From positions 1 to 56,868 of the forward strand of contig JAJFIK010000033.1 in assembly GCA_021775005.1 (NCBI GenBank): DNA of 56,868 nucleotides. Direction: 5' to 3'. Positions within the stretch are counted from its first letter, which is position 1, and each line of letters begins with the position of its first letter. The position numbers and the translations under genes were made by a program. The notes under the pieces are model-generated. The model did not search any database. It was not told the origin of the DNA and saw only the letters and a list, made by a program, of their open reading frames with translations. Below are positions 8,177 to 18,340 of the stretch, one piece after another. This stretch comes from Rhodospirillales bacterium (GTDB taxonomy: Bacteria; Pseudomonadota; Alphaproteobacteria; JAJFIK01).

Positions 8177-8358
8177 AAAAGAGTGCTCAATTCATCACAG
8201 TTTGGCCAAAGGGCGCGGCAAGTGTTGCCATTTATGGGGCTATAGGCGCAAGGGCGGATATAGCCCAATGCCCCACGCATAGGTATAAACATGCTGTGTG
8301 ACGCGTTTATGCTACCCTGGCTGGGCTGGGCGAGCATCGCTAGTGGGGAGAAAATAAC

Positions 8359-8736
8359 ATGCATCCAAACAGTTTCAGGCTTTTGGTTTTGGTGAGTTTT
8401 GTAATCAATGTGCTCAATGCCGCGCTGGGCTTCACTTTTGACAATATCCAGGTGGAAGCCACCAATGGCGGGTTTTTCATCACCCCCACAGCGGTCGGCT
8501 TTGGCATTATTGCGATACTGCATGGATTCTTGTTCTTCTTCTTCAATCCGTCCCGCTATGTGCTGGCATTTTTGTTAGCTGTATTCATCCTGGTCGCCTA
8601 TCTCGGTATTTGGCCGCAACCATCTGACTTGACCCAAATCACCATTGGCATGGTGGTGCTGACGGCGATAGTGGGCGGGGCTATGACGGCGGTAGCGTTT
8701 TCCGGCGATATTGGCGAGCGGTTTAAGCGACAATAG
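8359..8736 (+). CDS. Small four-segment inner-membrane protein
   Basis: The 125-residue protein is almost all membrane: hydrophobic segments at about 6-24, 42-61, 66-83 and 94-113, with short polar loops and a charged C-terminal tail GERFKRQ. GGGGAG about eight bases before the ATG supports the start. I recognise no family and see no motif that gives a function. It is transcribed away from the helicase and converges on the DUF4236 gene, 14 bases apart. Confidence 0.75.
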   Translation: MHPNSFRLLVLVSFVINVLNAALGFTFDNIQVEATNGGFFITPTAVGFGIIAILHGFLFFFFNPSRYVLAFLLAVFILVAYLGIWPQPSDLTQITIGMVVLTAIVGGAMTAVAFSGDIGERFKRQ

Positions 8737-8750
8737 GTGGATTGTTTGAC

Positions 8751-9809
8751 CTAATTTGAAGACGCTAGGTTCAGGGCCTTCTTGTAGGTTTTAATACCAT
8801 CGACGAATTTTTGCCCGTGCTCTACGGAAGAAATTTGAAATCTCTCCTTTAAACCTTGTCGGCTTTTCAAATCCAACTCTAAGTATTCAACAACTGGAAT
8901 TTGGCGATTATCATTAAAGCGGCGATCTGGCCCCCCGTTTTTGTTCACATAGCGCCATGTATGGTCAATAATCTTACTATCTGATGGCACAGATTGTTCC
9001 TCCACGAAGTTCGTGATTGTTGCTCGGCATTCCAAGTCTGAGTATTCGACAACTCCAAACCGGCTTCCTTCTTGTATAAGCAGTAAGTCCGGCAGAAAAT
9101 ATAACGACTGCTTTCCGGCGGGAATCATTGGCGCAGTAAGGTTGCTCCGAACAATCTTAGGTAGTCGAAAGTCTGGCCGAATTGAGTTTCTTTGAACAAT
9201 CACGTTCGCACCAGCGTTTCGCTTTCTATCGTCAGTGTGGCCAGCAGCTTCAATGAGCCAAATTTTCTTTGAGAGGGACAAATCGTCAAAGCATCTAGTC
9301 AGCGATTCAAAGTCCGCTAGCGGATCATCTTCAAGCAAGTATGCAAGAGCCGTTTGGCGGTTCCGATTGTCGAACCAAATCGCAGCGCCCAAGAGAAGGG
9401 CAAAGATTGGTATCGCGACTGGACCCGCAGTCGCCGTTGCCACTAGTCCAACAAACAAGATGAAAGGCCATGATCGCCATTTTGCAGCCGTCGAGTTTAG
9501 CTGCAGTATCAAGTCCGACGTTGTTTCAGACTTCATATTGGCAACATCTAAGCTTTCAATTTCTTCTAGGCCGTCTGAACGCAAAGCAGATTCGCGCTTT
9601 CGTGTTTCGGAAGATCGGGGTGTTCGTTTTTTCGGCGCAGAGAGCTGCTTTCGATAGTAAAGGCCCCCGCGGCCCATATGGACATAGGAGCCTCTTGGGC
9701 CAGCTCCAACGCGAATTCCTTTGACGCCTGCAGAAACGCCAATCCCAGATTTGGACAGGTTGAATCGAATTGGTCCGGCGCGAAATGATTTTCGGATGTA
9801 GAATGGCAT
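8751..9809 (-). CDS. DUF4236-domain membrane protein
   Basis: The protein has 352 residues from the start at 9809, which I chose because GGAGGG lies four bases upstream and the DUF4236 domain starts directly at MPFYIRKSF. DUF4236 covers about residues 1-55 and is Gly/Arg-rich (RFNLSKSGIGVSAGVKG, GPRGSY, GRGGLYYRK). A charged linker follows, then one or two membrane segments at about 115-150 (FILFVGLVATATAGPVAIP). A soluble C-terminal half of about 200 residues follows that I cannot assign. DUF4236 has no known function. Base composition is visibly AT-richer than the flanking operons, which suggests acquired DNA. Confidence 0.75.
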   Translation of the reverse strand: MPFYIRKSFRAGPIRFNLSKSGIGVSAGVKGIRVGAGPRGSYVHMGRGGLYYRKQLSAPKKRTPRSSETRKRESALRSDGLEEIESLDVANMKSETTSDLILQLNSTAAKWRSWPFILFVGLVATATAGPVAIPIFALLLGAAIWFDNRNRQTALAYLLEDDPLADFESLTRCFDDLSLSKKIWLIEAAGHTDDRKRNAGANVIVQRNSIRPDFRLPKIVRSNLTAPMIPAGKQSLYFLPDLLLIQEGSRFGVVEYSDLECRATITNFVEEQSVPSDSKIIDHTWRYVNKNGGPDRRFNDNRQIPVVEYLELDLKSRQGLKERFQISSVEHGQKFVDGIKTYKKALNLASSN

Positions 9810-9945
9810 TTGGCCCTCCAACATTAGGTTCGTCCATTTTCGTGTAGAAATGCATTTATGCAAGGAAAAAGGGAAATTGTTCGTTTGACCGTGATTCGCT
9901 TTTCGCGGTACCTCTGCAGCCATTGAGTAGGCAAGGATCGCAATC

Positions 9946-12093
9946 ATGGCTGACCACAAGGATTGGGATGAACTCGCGCGCAAGGAATTGCGCGGTAAGC
10001 CTCTCGACGAGCTGACGTGGGAAACCCCGGAAGGCATCGAAGTCAAGCCGCTCTATACGAGCGAAGACCTCGAGGCCATGGGCTATGAGGAAACGCTGCC
10101 CGGTATCGCGCCTTACACGCGGGGGGTGAAGGCGACCATGTATGTGGGCCGCCCCTGGACTGTGCGCCAGTACGCAGGGTTTTCCACTGCCGAAGAAAGT
10201 AACGCGTTCTATCGCAAGAACCTTGCTGGCGGGCAGATGGGCCTTTCCGTGGCGTTCGATCTGGCCACCCATAGAGGATACGATAGCGACCATCCGCGCG
10301 TTCTAGGGGATGTCGGCAAGGCAGGTGTGGCCATCGACAGCGTTGAGGACATGAAAATCCTCTTTGACGGTATTCCGCTGGACAAGATGTCTGTTTCCAT
10401 GACCATGAACGGGGCGGTGATCCCGACGCTGGCAAATTACATTGTGGCAGCAGAGGAGCAGGGCGTTGTCCATGCGGATCTTTCGGGCACCATCCAAAAT
10501 GACATTCTGAAAGAGTTCATGGTGCGGAACACCTATATCTATCCGCCGGAACCATCCATGCGCATTGTCTCTGATATTATTGAATACACGGCAAAAGAAA
10601 TGCCGAAATACAATTCCATTTCTATCAGCGGCTATCACATGCAGGAAGCTGGCGCGACGCAAGTGCAGGAACTCGCCTTCACTATTGCCGATGGCATGGA
10701 ATATGTGCGCAGCGCCAAGGCCAAGGGCTTGGAGATCGACAATTTCGCGCCGCGGCTTTCATTCTTTTTTGCCATCGGCATGAACTTCTTTATGGAAGTG
10801 GCAAAGCTTCGCGCCGCGCGCGCCCTCTGGGCAGAAGTGATGGTTGATCTCGGCGCGAAAGACCCGCGCTCGCTCATGCTCCGCACCCATTGCCAGACCT
10901 CCGGGGTCTCGCTGACCGAGCAAGACCCTTACAATAACGTTGTGCGCACGACCATTGAAGCCATGGCAGCGGTGCTGGGCGGCACTCAGTCGCTGCACAC
11001 AAACTCCTTTGACGAAGCCATCGCGCTGCCAACGGAATTTTCCGCGCGCATCGCGCGGAACACCCAGCTGATTCTCAATCATGAGGCCGGGCTGACCAAA
11101 GTTGTCGACCCTTTGGGTGGTTCTTATTACGTGGAAGCGCTGACCAATTCTCTGATTGCGGAAGCGAAGAAAATCATCGCCGATGTGGAAGAGATGGGCG
11201 GTATGACTAAGGCGGTCGAGAGCGGCTTTCCCAAACTCCGTATTGAAGAAGCGGCGGCGCGGCGTCAGGCGCGTGTGGATCGCGGTGAAGATATCATTGT
11301 CGGCGTCAACAAATTCCAACCCACCACGGAAGACCACGTGGAGGTGCGCGAGATCGACAACACCACCGTGCGCGATGGGCAGATCAAACGGCTCAATCGC
11401 ATGAAGGCCGCTCGTGACGACCAGGCCGTCGAAGCGGCGCTCAAAGCGCTTACCGATGCCGCCAGCGGCACCTCCAATTGGGACAACAACTTGCTCGCTC
11501 GTGCGGTGGATGCGGCGCGCGCGCGTGCTACAGTGGGCGAAATTTCCGACGCGATGGAAACGGTCTTTGGTCGCCACCGGGCCGAGGTGCGTTCAATATC
11601 GGGGGTCTATGGATCTGTGTATGAAGGCGATGAAGAGTTTGCGGAAATCCGCAAAGATGTGGAGGCCTTTGCCAAAGAAGAAGGCCGCCGCCCCCGTATA
11701 ATGGTGGTGAAGCTTGGTCAGGACGGCCATGATCGAGGCGCGAAGGTCATCGCAACCGCGTTTGCTGACATCGGCTTTGATGTGGACATTGGCCCATTGT
11801 TTCAGACCCCGGACGAAGCTGCGCAAGACGCCATTGATGCCGACGTGCATGTGATCGGCGTATCGTCGCAGGCTGCGGGCCACAAAACTCTGGTGCCCGC
11901 GCTGAAGCAGGCTCTTAAGGCAGCAGGTGCTGAAGATGTTCTGATCATTTGCGGCGGTGTCATCCCGCAGCAGGATTACGCCTATCTCAAAGAAAATGGT
12001 GCCGCCGCCATTTTTGGCCCCGGCACCAATATTCCTGAAGCGGCGAAAGATGTGCTCGCCCTCATTCGGGCGGCAAGTGCCAAAGCGGCCTAA
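9946..12093 (+). CDS. scpA: Methylmalonyl-CoA mutase
   Basis: This 715-residue enzyme interconverts methylmalonyl-CoA and succinyl-CoA using adenosylcobalamin. The N-terminal TIM-barrel catalytic domain covers roughly residues 30-540 ([20 protein letters not shown] and [18 protein letters not shown] are family signatures). The C-terminal B12-binding domain has the DxHxxG motif in GQDGHDRG with the cobalt-ligating His at 595, then GVSSQAAGH and ICGGVIP. The length is that of the single-chain catalytic subunit. AAGGA nine bases upstream supports the start. The DUF3108 gene converges on it with two bases between stop codons; MeaB follows beyond. CobS and CobT for cobalamin synthesis are encoded 5 kb away. 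Confidence 0.97.
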   Translation: MADHKDWDELARKELRGKPLDELTWETPEGIEVKPLYTSEDLEAMGYEETLPGIAPYTRGVKATMYVGRPWTVRQYAGFSTAEESNAFYRKNLAGGQMGLSVAFDLATHRGYDSDHPRVLGDVGKAGVAIDSVEDMKILFDGIPLDKMSVSMTMNGAVIPTLANYIVAAEEQGVVHADLSGTIQNDILKEFMVRNTYIYPPEPSMRIVSDIIEYTAKEMPKYNSISISGYHMQEAGATQVQELAFTIADGMEYVRSAKAKGLEIDNFAPRLSFFFAIGMNFFMEVAKLRAARALWAEVMVDLGAKDPRSLMLRTHCQTSGVSLTEQDPYNNVVRTTIEAMAAVLGGTQSLHTNSFDEAIALPTEFSARIARNTQLILNHEAGLTKVVDPLGGSYYVEALTNSLIAEAKKIIADVEEMGGMTKAVESGFPKLRIEEAAARRQARVDRGEDIIVGVNKFQPTTEDHVEVREIDNTTVRDGQIKRLNRMKAARDDQAVEAALKALTDAASGTSNWDNNLLARAVDAARARATVGEISDAMETVFGRHRAEVRSISGVYGSVYEGDEEFAEIRKDVEAFAKEEGRRPRIMVVKLGQDGHDRGAKVIATAFADIGFDVDIGPLFQTPDEAAQDAIDADVHVIGVSSQAAGHKTLVPALKQALKAAGAEDVLIICGGVIPQQDYAYLKENGAAAIFGPGTNIPEAAKDVLALIRAASAKAA

Positions 12094-12095
12094 AA

Positions 12096-13022
12096 TTACT
12101 CCGCTGGCGCTAAGCTTGCCCCGGTCATATCGATGGTTTCGGTTTCGCCTAGCGCGATCTGGGTGTCACGAATGCGGAAATGCGATGCCACCATCACCAC
12201 ACCGCCAATGGGTGTGGGCGCACGCACGCGAAGGGGAACAAAAAAGTCCCCATCTTCAACGTAAACGATATGAAGTGTCATGGGCGGGCGGGGGAGCTCA
12301 TCATCTTCGGGCTGTGGTTTGAACCCTGCCACCTCTTCGTAATTAAGTTCACACACGGTTGCGGGGCCGTCCCACACTTCGCCATCGCGCACGCGGGTGT
12401 GTTCTTCCCCAATATACGTCATGACCAAATCATAGCGTCGACGACCATCAAAAATTTGCACGGTCTCGCCGCAGGGAGCATCCTCTGTAAACGTCATGCC
12501 GGTGACGAGCTGAATGGCGGCGTTGAGGGGATCAAACGAATTTTCCCGCTGCTCATCGCTGACCGGAAAGCGCTCAAGGCGACGACCATAGGATGGAACA
12601 GCCTCTACGAGATAAGGGGTTGTCTCGTCATAGCCGATGCGCACGACTTGAAAGTCATCGCTATCTTTGCCGTGAAAGTCGGATGTGTAGAAGTCAGGAT
12701 AAATTGTGCGCCCGTCGCGCGCGCCGGCTGAGGTGTTGACATAGCGCGACTGAAACAGCCAATCGGCAAGTCCGCCGGTGCGCAGGTCGGTGCGTGCTTC
12801 ATAGGTATCATCGGTAAAGGTCACACGTAACTGGCCGGACCCAAGCGAGAACCCACCGAGTTTGAAGTCGTAATTTATCGCCACCCGCTGGGCAGGGACA
12901 AGGGTTGCTGCATCAGAGGTGGTCCCAAGCGACAGCGTATCGTCGTCCTGCGCGAAGGCAGAAACTGCGGCGCTTAGGGAAATCAAAATGGCAAGCGTAG
13001 TGCAGCGGCCAAGGTTCTTCAT
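12096..13022 (-). CDS. DUF3108-family exported protein
   Basis: The 308-residue protein starts with a signal peptide (LAILISLSAAVSAFAQ, cleavage near residue 25). It contains a DUF3108-type beta-rich domain with the pattern RVAINYDFKLGGFSLGSGQLRVTF and later VAGFKPQPEDDELPRPPMTLHIVYV. Such proteins are periplasmic or outer-membrane associated and of unknown function. GAGGA six bases before the ATG supports the start. It is convergent with the mutase gene and divergent from meaB. Confidence 0.82.
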   Translation of the reverse strand: MKNLGRCTTLAILISLSAAVSAFAQDDDTLSLGTTSDAATLVPAQRVAINYDFKLGGFSLGSGQLRVTFTDDTYEARTDLRTGGLADWLFQSRYVNTSAGARDGRTIYPDFYTSDFHGKDSDDFQVVRIGYDETTPYLVEAVPSYGRRLERFPVSDEQRENSFDPLNAAIQLVTGMTFTEDAPCGETVQIFDGRRRYDLVMTYIGEEHTRVRDGEVWDGPATVCELNYEEVAGFKPQPEDDELPRPPMTLHIVYVEDGDFFVPLRVRAPTPIGGVVMVASHFRIRDTQIALGETETIDMTGASLAPAE

Positions 13023-13151
13023 CGATGGTCCTCATCATTAGGAGGCATACTGCCCCAGGTGATGCCCTTCCCCACTTGCCCAAGACCTATAGCACTAATG
13101 GCTTTTAGCTGAACCATGTCTGAACAGGAAGACTCAGGTTAAATTGTGCTG

Positions 13152-14141
13152 ATGGGTAACGGGATTGATCATATTAAGCTTGCAGACGGCATCCGCGCGG
13201 GGGAACGCCGTGCGCTGGCCAAAGCGATAACATTGGTGGAATCAACCAAAGGGTACGATCATGAGATCGCAGAGCGCCTTCTGGTTGAATTGCTGCCAGA
13301 TGCAGGTGGTGCACTACGTTTGGGTCTCTCTGGCGCGCCGGGGGTCGGCAAATCGACCTTCATCGAAGCCTTTGGCGGCTACCTGACGGCCTTGGGAAAG
13401 ACCGTGGCGGTGCTCGCGGTTGATCCCTCATCAACGCGCTCGGGTGGATCGATTCTTGGCGATAAAACCCGCATGGAGGCCCTGAGCCGGGATCCCAATG
13501 CGTTCATTCGTCCGACCCCATCGGGGGGCAGCCTTGGGGGTGTCGCTCGTCGCACACGAGAGGCCATGCTGCTGGCGGAGGCCGCAGGATTTGACGTGGT
13601 CATCGTTGAAACCGTGGGCGTTGGCCAATCAGAAATTGCTGTGGCCGAGATGGTGGACATTTTTGCTCTGCTGCTTGCGCCAGGAGGCGGGGATGAGCTG
13701 CAGGGCATCAAGCGCGGCATCATGGAGCTGGCGGACCTCGTTGTCGTTAACAAGACCGATGGGGAGCTTGAGGCGTCGGCCCGCCGCGCCGCATCTGACT
13801 ATCATGGGGCCATCCAGCTCATGCGTCCGAAATACACCGGCCTCAGCGCCAAGGTGATTTCAGTTTCGGCCTTGGAAAAGCGCGGCATGGATGAGGTTTG
13901 GCAGGCAGCAACAGCTTATGTGGCTGCCATGGTCGAAGGCGGCCACCGGGATGCCTTGAGGGCGAGCCAGGCAGAGGCCTGGTTTTGGTCAGAGATTCGG
14001 GAAGGATTGCTTGAGGCCCTTGAGGGGGCTTCGGGGACAGCAGAAGCGGTGGAGCTGGCGGAAACAGCCGTGCGAGAGGGCAAAAAGCTGCCTACTGTGG
14101 CGGCGCGGGAGCTCTTGGCGGGCTTCTTCAGCAAAGGCTAA
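13152..14141 (+). CDS. meaB: MeaB GTPase, methylmalonyl-CoA mutase chaperone
   Basis: The protein of about 329 residues is a G3E-family P-loop GTPase that gates adenosylcobalamin delivery to methylmalonyl-CoA mutase and protects it from inactivation. Visible motifs are Walker [10 protein letters not shown] (61-69), the Mg-binding [19 protein letters not shown] region, ETVGVGQSE, and the guanine-specificity motif NKTD. An in-frame GTG six bases earlier is an alternative start; neither has a strong ribosome-binding site. It is separated from the mutase gene only by the convergent DUF3108 gene, consistent with its partner role. Confidence 0.95.
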   Translation: MGNGIDHIKLADGIRAGERRALAKAITLVESTKGYDHEIAERLLVELLPDAGGALRLGLSGAPGVGKSTFIEAFGGYLTALGKTVAVLAVDPSSTRSGGSILGDKTRMEALSRDPNAFIRPTPSGGSLGGVARRTREAMLLAEAAGFDVVIVETVGVGQSEIAVAEMVDIFALLLAPGGGDELQGIKRGIMELADLVVVNKTDGELEASARRAASDYHGAIQLMRPKYTGLSAKVISVSALEKRGMDEVWQAATAYVAAMVEGGHRDALRASQAEAWFWSEIREGLLEALEGASGTAEAVELAETAVREGKKLPTVAARELLAGFFSKG

Positions 14142-14151
14142 TTCGCCACTC

Positions 14152-14180
14152 TTGACGGGGCCGGGCCCGGCCAGTATAGC
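14152..14180 (+). promoter_or_regulatory. Promoter of rpmB
   Basis: TTGACG at 14152-14157 and TATAGC at 14175-14180 are separated by 17 bases, a good sigma-70-type match. It sits just after the meaB stop and about 70 bases before the rpmB start. Confidence 0.65.
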
Positions 14181-14250
14181 TGCGCGCCTTGCGAGGCTGC
14201 CATTGAGGCCAGCCTTATATTTTATGCGAATTTTCTTAAGGAGATGCCCG

Positions 14251-14541
14251 ATGGCCCGCCGTTGCGAGCTTACCGGAAAAGGCCCCGTCGTTGGCCACAG
14301 TGTCAGCCACGCCCAGAACAAGACCAAGCGCCGGTTCTTGCCGAACCTTTGCGCCGTGACTTTGCGCAGCGAAATTCTTGATCGCTCTGTCAAAGCGCGC
14401 ATCAGCGCCCATGCACTGCGCTCGATTGATCACATTGGTGGCCTTGATGCGTTTCTCAAAAAGGCACGGGCTGAGGATCTCTCAGTGAAGATGCTGCGCA
14501 TGAAGCGCGATATCCAAAAGCTTGAAGCGGCTAACGCTTAA
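14251..14541 (+). CDS. rpmB: 50S ribosomal protein L28
   Basis: This 96-residue protein is a structural component of the large ribosomal subunit. The N terminus [12 protein letters not shown] and the motif [19 protein letters not shown] are characteristic of bacterial L28, and the longer C terminus is typical of Alphaproteobacteria. AAGGAG lies eight bases before the ATG. The gene forms its own transcription unit, with a promoter at 14152-14180 and a strong terminator after the stop. Confidence 0.98.
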   Translation: MARRCELTGKGPVVGHSVSHAQNKTKRRFLPNLCAVTLRSEILDRSVKARISAHALRSIDHIGGLDAFLKKARAEDLSVKMLRMKRDIQKLEAANA

Positions 14542-14567
14542 CCAAACAAGCCATTGCTGACAGCTTC

Positions 14568-14596
14568 AAAACGGGCCTCAATAGGCCCGTTTTTTG
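14568..14596 (+). terminator. Rho-independent terminator of rpmB
   Basis: A perfect eight-base stem ACGGGCCT/AGGCCCGT with a four-base loop is followed by six T, 29 bases past the rpmB stop. This is the clearest terminator in the window. Confidence 0.92.
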
Positions 14597-14724
14597 TGGC
14601 GCGTTGCTGGCCTGCAGGTTGCATCCTGGAATGGTAAGGCTTTTGAATTCCTGGCGTACTCCGGCCTATACTGGGGTTAACGACCGCGGAGCGCGAAGGG
14701 CCTTGCAGCTTCGGGGGACGGGTT

Positions 14725-15411
14725 ATGGCATTTGGGGTCATTGAGTCGCGTATGCGGCCAGCAAAACGGGGTCAGCCTTTGCGCTCAACCATTGCGAATT
14801 TCTTTCGACTGATCCTGCCGGTCACGTTTCTGCTCGGCAGTTACATGCTTGCGTTTTTTAGCACTGATCGGCCGGTGTGGTTTTCGCTTTCAACCGGAAA
14901 CCCCCTCGCGGATCCGCAATGGTGGATGACCATGGGGCACATCTATCTTGGGGTTTCGTTTTTTGTGGTGATGATGACAAACCGCGCCTATGGAGTGGGC
15001 ATGGCGCTGGCCCAGGTCATCGCATCTTGGGCCATATTGTTTGTCTTTTTTGCAGGTGCGGCGTCTGCCTATGGCTTGGGTGAGGTGCGTACCGCCCTGG
15101 CCCTGCCGCCGACCAGCGTCAGCTTGGCCTTCATCGGCGGCCTATTCGCCGGGCATGTGGTGGCGATATATGCTTTCGATATGCAGCGCGGCGTGCCGTG
15201 GTTCAAAGCACCGATAATTGGCGGCCTCTTGGGCCCTGCCGCGTTTGCGCTGGTGTTCTATCCGCTTGCTTATTCCGGCGCGGACGCCCCCTGGGGCATC
15301 TGGATGTGGATTGATTTTGGGGTCAAAGCGGCCATGGGTGTGGGGGCTTTGGTGCCTTACTACCTGCTACGCGGCATGATCAGGCCGCAGCCGGGATTGG
15401 GCGGTGCGTGA
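14725..15411 (+). CDS. Multi-spanning membrane protein, possibly VUT/YhhQ-like
   Basis: The 228-residue protein has about six hydrophobic segments (roughly 27-45, 70-85, 90-115, 130-150, 160-178, 195-215). The pattern MMTNRAYG after the second segment, the FAGHVVAIYAFD segment and the closing VKAAMGVGALVPYYLL resemble the layout of the VUT family (queuosine-precursor transporters such as YhhQ). The match is by eye and distant, and key residues are not certain. GGGGGACGGG precedes the ATG. It converges on the phytase-like gene with three bases between stop codons. Confidence 0.6.
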   Translation: MAFGVIESRMRPAKRGQPLRSTIANFFRLILPVTFLLGSYMLAFFSTDRPVWFSLSTGNPLADPQWWMTMGHIYLGVSFFVVMMTNRAYGVGMALAQVIASWAILFVFFAGAASAYGLGEVRTALALPPTSVSLAFIGGLFAGHVVAIYAFDMQRGVPWFKAPIIGGLLGPAAFALVFYPLAYSGADAPWGIWMWIDFGVKAAMGVGALVPYYLLRGMIRPQPGLGGA

Positions 15412-15414
15412 AGT

Positions 15415-16383
15415 TCATTCGGGTAAGAGCTCAAAAGCCAACAACAATGTGCGCTGGACTGAGCGAAAATTATTATCTGAGATGATAAATATCTCAATGC
15501 CGCCGCCGCGCTCTCGCACGGCCAGCCCTTCAAAATTGTCAAGCGTATCGCCAGTGCCAAAATTTGCGATCGCCGCACCTGACACAACATCACCCGCCGC
15601 AATGTCGCCCAGCGAGATCAAGCGGAGCTGCGCGCCCACGCCTCCGAAAAGCGAAAAGCGCCGCTCAAGGGTCAAGACATCTCCATTGGGAAGTGTTGCC
15701 AAGTCTGTAAGCTTGAAAGGACGCTGTCCCACCAGCCAAATTGCTTCATCGCCGCCACCCGCTTCATCAAATAGGTGCAAGCGGATGTTGCCGTTCGCAT
15801 CGGGTTCCTCAATACCTGCAAGCAGATCTCCATCAAGAAGTAGCGTGAGGCCTTCAAGCCCGCCATTGCTTTCTACTTCGCCAAGATTGGCAAGATTGTG
15901 ATGCAGCGTGGGAAGTGAGTTTGCCTCCGCCCACGGGGCTTGGAATCGTTCGATGCGATGCCGACCTTCAAAGCCAACAAAGACGGTGCGGCCGCTGATG
16001 GCCATGCTCTCTGAATCAGAGAAAGTGTCTGCCACCGCCGCGCCATCGCCATCCAGCATTGGCCTGATCCAACCGCTTTCCACACCGGCGAAGCGGCCTG
16101 TCTCCATTTGCGGGTGAAGAGTTAACCAAAAGCCCCGGTCGGTGAGCCCCAACAACGTCTCTCCGTCCTCAAGAAAACGCAGGCTCGAAATACCGCCAAA
16201 GTTTTCATTGGCGCTGGTCAATTGGAACCCGCCGAGATAACGGAGCCGACCGCGCACCACGTCCTCGTCTTCCACGGTCATGGGGACGGGAGCAGCAACA
16301 ATTTCAAGGGGTGTGCGTTCGAGCGAATGTGCAGGCTCTGAACATCCCGCCAATGCCAGAAAGAAGACAAGGCCCCAACGCAC
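15415..16383 (-). CDS. Phytase-like esterase-fold lipoprotein
   Basis: The 322-residue protein begins with a lipoprotein signal ending in the lipobox LAGC (Cys near residue 14), so it is probably anchored to a membrane facing the periplasm. The rest matches the esterase-like activity of phytase family (PF13449 type): FGGISSLRFLEDGETLLGLTDRGFW, then DSESMAISG, SNGGLEGLTLL and LDNFEGLAVRE, consistent with a beta-propeller. The substrate is unknown. It starts with GTG, and the stop of cobT shares one base with it (TAGTG), so it is translated from the cobS-cobT transcript. Confidence 0.88.
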   Translation of the reverse strand: MRWGLVFFLALAGCSEPAHSLERTPLEIVAAPVPMTVEDEDVVRGRLRYLGGFQLTSANENFGGISSLRFLEDGETLLGLTDRGFWLTLHPQMETGRFAGVESGWIRPMLDGDGAAVADTFSDSESMAISGRTVFVGFEGRHRIERFQAPWAEANSLPTLHHNLANLGEVESNGGLEGLTLLLDGDLLAGIEEPDANGNIRLHLFDEAGGGDEAIWLVGQRPFKLTDLATLPNGDVLTLERRFSLFGGVGAQLRLISLGDIAAGDVVSGAAIANFGTGDTLDNFEGLAVRERGGGIEIFIISDNNFRSVQRTLLLAFELLPE

Positions 16384-18329
16384 TAGGCGCGCCCGGCCAA
16401 ATCACGGGCGGCCTGGAGAGAGGCTTGCCGTAGTTTTGGCGCGCGTTCTTTCTTCTTTGCGCCTCGTTTGCGTTTGGTCCGTCGACCGGATTGTTCATCT
16501 TCAAACAACGCCGCAAGTTGGTCAGTCATGGCACCACCAAGCTGCTCTGCGTCGACAATGGTCACCGCGCGCTCATAATACCGTGTGACGTCGTGGCCAA
16601 TGCCAATGGCCAAAAGCTCAACATTTGATTTGTTTTCTATAAAGCCAATGACCTGGCGTAGATGGCGCTCGAGATAATTCCCTGCATTGACGGACAAAGA
16701 TGAATCGTCCACCGGCGCACCGTCAGAAATGACCATCAGGATTTGCCGTTGCTCAGGGCGGCCCATAAGGCGGTTGTGCGCCCAAAGCAGCGCTTCGCCA
16801 TCGATGTTTTCCTTGAGCAATCCCTCACGCATCATCAGACCAAGGTTTTTCCGTGAGCGCCGCCAAGGAGCATCAGCGGACTTGTAGACAATGTGGCGCA
16901 AATCATTGAGGCGTCCAGGTTTTGCCGGCTTGCCAGCTGCAAGCCATTCTTCGCGAGAGGCACCGCCTTTCCAAGCTCGTGTGGTGAAGCCGAGTATTTC
17001 AACCTTCACACCGCAGCGCTCCAGTGTGCGCGCGAGAATATCCGCACACATGGCAGCGACGGTAATGGGTCGCCCGCGCATGGAGCCGGAATTGTCCAAG
17101 AGCAGCGTGACCACAGTGTCGCGAAAGTGCATCTCTTTTTCTTGTTTGAAGCTCAAGGGATGCAGCGCATCGGTGACCACACGCGAAAGCCGCGCGGCAT
17201 CAAGGATGCCTTCCTCAAGATCAAAATCCCAACTGCGGTTTTGTTGCGCCATCAAGCGCCGTTGCAGGCGATTGGCAAGTCGCGACACCACCCCTTGCAG
17301 GGCGCGCAGTTGCTGATCCAAATAGGCGCGCAACCGGGTCAGCTCCTCGGGGTCACAAAGCTCTTCGGCCTGAATAACTTCGTCGAATTTATCGGTAAAG
17401 ATGCGATAGGGCGGATCGTTCGGTTGATCCGGTTTCATGTCATCGGGTCGCCAGGGCACATCGCCGTCGCCCATCTCATCGGAATCAGCGTCTTGGGGCG
17501 TATCGTCGGGGTCGACCTCAACCGCGTCGGCGTCTTGGTCGTCTTCGCCTTCTGCAACCTCAACCTCTTCAGAGGTTTGCCCTTGGGCTTCGCTTTCTGC
17601 GTCTTCGGGGTTTTCGTCAGAGTTTTCCCCGTCTTCACCCTGTTCTTGATCTTCGTTGGACTCATCGCTGTTCTCATCACCCAGCTCATCGCCAAGGTCG
17701 AGATCGCGGATGAGATCACGGATGGTGTTGCCAAAGGCCGCTTGGTCTTCGATGAGGTCGGCGAGGCGCGTCATGGTTTTCGCAGCCTTTTGCTCAACCC
17801 ATGGACGCCAGAGGTTGACCATATCGCTGGCGCTCTCTGGCACAGCTTCACCGGTAAGGCGCTCTCGGATCATAAGGCCAAGAACGTCAGCCAATGGCGC
17901 GTCCTGCCGATCCTCAACACGGGTGTAGCCCTTTTCGGTGCAGCGGTGCTCCAAAAGCGTGCGCAAATTCGCGCCGACCCCGCGCATTTGGTTGGCGCCA
18001 AGGGACTCAACCCGCGCTTCTTCAACGGCATCGAATATGGCTGCTGCGTTGCTGCCCATGGCTCCCATCTGAGCCTGTATGGCATCATCATGGTGCGCAA
18101 TACGCAAAGCGATGGCGTCCGCGTGACCACGGATGGATGTCACTTGGTCTTGCGACATTTCTTTAAGGGGGGTTGGTAGACGGACCGTATCGCCTTGTTG
18201 ACCAGGGGGGTCAGTCCCAAAAGTCACTGACAACTCAGGCTCTTCGGCGATGCTTCGCACCGCTTCTTCGATGGCGCGCTTGAAGGTTTCGACTGCTTCT
18301 TCGCGCTCTAAACCGGAAGGGCCAGCCAT
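16383..18329 (-). CDS. cobT: Cobaltochelatase subunit CobT
   Basis: The 648-residue protein is the large AAA-associated subunit of aerobic cobalt chelatase, which with CobS and CobN inserts cobalt into hydrogenobyrinic acid a,c-diamide. The C-terminal third is a von Willebrand A domain with the MIDAS motif DNSGSM at 412-417. Residues of about 215-300 form an extremely Asp/Glu-rich linker, usual for CobT. AGAGGATG precedes the ATG. It follows cobS by 11 bases. CobN is not in the window, as expected because it is usually encoded elsewhere with the cob genes. Confidence 0.96.
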   Translation of the reverse strand: MAGPSGLEREEAVETFKRAIEEAVRSIAEEPELSVTFGTDPPGQQGDTVRLPTPLKEMSQDQVTSIRGHADAIALRIAHHDDAIQAQMGAMGSNAAAIFDAVEEARVESLGANQMRGVGANLRTLLEHRCTEKGYTRVEDRQDAPLADVLGLMIRERLTGEAVPESASDMVNLWRPWVEQKAAKTMTRLADLIEDQAAFGNTIRDLIRDLDLGDELGDENSDESNEDQEQGEDGENSDENPEDAESEAQGQTSEEVEVAEGEDDQDADAVEVDPDDTPQDADSDEMGDGDVPWRPDDMKPDQPNDPPYRIFTDKFDEVIQAEELCDPEELTRLRAYLDQQLRALQGVVSRLANRLQRRLMAQQNRSWDFDLEEGILDAARLSRVVTDALHPLSFKQEKEMHFRDTVVTLLLDNSGSMRGRPITVAAMCADILARTLERCGVKVEILGFTTRAWKGGASREEWLAAGKPAKPGRLNDLRHIVYKSADAPWRRSRKNLGLMMREGLLKENIDGEALLWAHNRLMGRPEQRQILMVISDGAPVDDSSLSVNAGNYLERHLRQVIGFIENKSNVELLAIGIGHDVTRYYERAVTIVDAEQLGGAMTDQLAALFEDEQSGRRTKRKRGAKKKERAPKLRQASLQAARDLAGRA

Positions 18330-18340
18330 AAACGCATCCT

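Noticed and set aside
9810-9945. Possible cobalamin riboswitch before methylmalonyl-CoA mutase
   Set aside because: The interval is only 136 bases, shared with the divergent DUF4236 gene, and no B12-box-like sequence is visible.
16893-18179. Plus-strand open frame of 428 codons
   Set aside because: It is antisense to cobT, mirrors its acidic linker as low-complexity sequence and has no start signal.
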